Positions 64,000-64,000 of a DNA stretch of 64,000 nt are shown here, in pieces; position 1 is the stretch's first letter; each line of letters opens with the position of its first letter. The DNA comes from Agriterribacter humi (lineage in GTDB: Bacteria; Bacteroidota; Bacteroidia; Chitinophagales; Chitinophagaceae): assembly GCF_009192765.1 (NCBI RefSeq), contig NZ_VOHQ01000015.1, forward strand, positions 57,377-121,376. The letters run 5' to 3'. The position numbers were made by a program, and so were the translations under genes. The notes below the pieces were generated by a model. It worked only from the letters and a program-made list of their open reading frames with translations, did not search any database and was not told where the DNA came from.

Positions 64000-64000
64000 T

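Noticed and set aside
1..64000. tRNA or rRNA genes
   Set aside because: No T-arm-like motif with a matching acceptor stem and no rRNA-like sequence was noticed when reading both strands.

Overview
The window reads as a chromosomal stretch of a Bacteroidota bacterium, most likely family Chitinophagaceae. The support is two SusC/SusD outer-membrane pairs, a FecI/FecR-type sigma/anti-sigma pair, a stand-alone PurS, a short-Q-loop cytochrome bd, and several start regions carrying the Bacteroidota promoter pattern TTTG-N18-20-TAnnTTTG. The family assignment is inferred from protein style and was not searched. No tRNA, rRNA or CRISPR array was recognised.

Layout. 1-30 kb is mostly core genome. It holds the end of mutS, a ChbG/YdjC-like deacetylase, a YdeI-like protein, an NfeD/stomatin pair, an M1 peptidase, a PepSY-like protein, a pepP-pssA-purS-rsmI gene string, pckA, a CoA-binding protein, a YkuK RNase H-like protein, engB, icd, an alpha-oxoamine synthase, glk, universal stress proteins, an MlaEFD-type lipid transport operon, a cardiolipin-synthase-like enzyme, and a stress block (Usp, DUF2892 and a probable baeRF-type ribosome factor).

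29.5-54.4 kb is a host-glycan utilisation island. A GntR/FCD regulator diverges from susC-susD-nanA-nanM-MFS-epimerase-sialidase, a sialic acid release, uptake and catabolism locus. It is followed by a DUF3472 protein, a decayed sulfatase and a GH109-like alpha-N-acetylgalactosaminidase. A second unit (ECF sigma, FecR, SusC, SusD) ends in a GH110-like alpha-1,3-galactosidase. Together these would strip sialic acid, alpha-GalNAc (blood group A type) and alpha-Gal (blood group B type) caps from O-glycans.

54.5-64 kb holds a DUF2945 protein, a DadA-like oxidase, a PIG-L deacetylase, a tail-anchored unknown, cydAB, and a three-gene cluster: a frameshifted PmoA-like/DUF6807 lipoprotein, a NAD-dependent epimerase and a DapA-superfamily aldolase. 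The window ends inside an IS110-type transposase.

The most unusual structure is not coding. At least ten intergenic arrays of degenerate 7-nt (sometimes 8-nt) tandem repeats occur. Most lie just 3' of a stop codon, and in those the same strand (TTACAGG-like or TAGTGAA-like) is always the sense strand of the preceding gene. GC-rich palindromic repeats and a 24-bp dispersed repeat also occur between genes. The best regulatory call is a perfect 17-bp inverted repeat overlapping the -7 element of a promoter in front of the sialic-acid susC, a strong candidate operator for the divergent GntR regulator.
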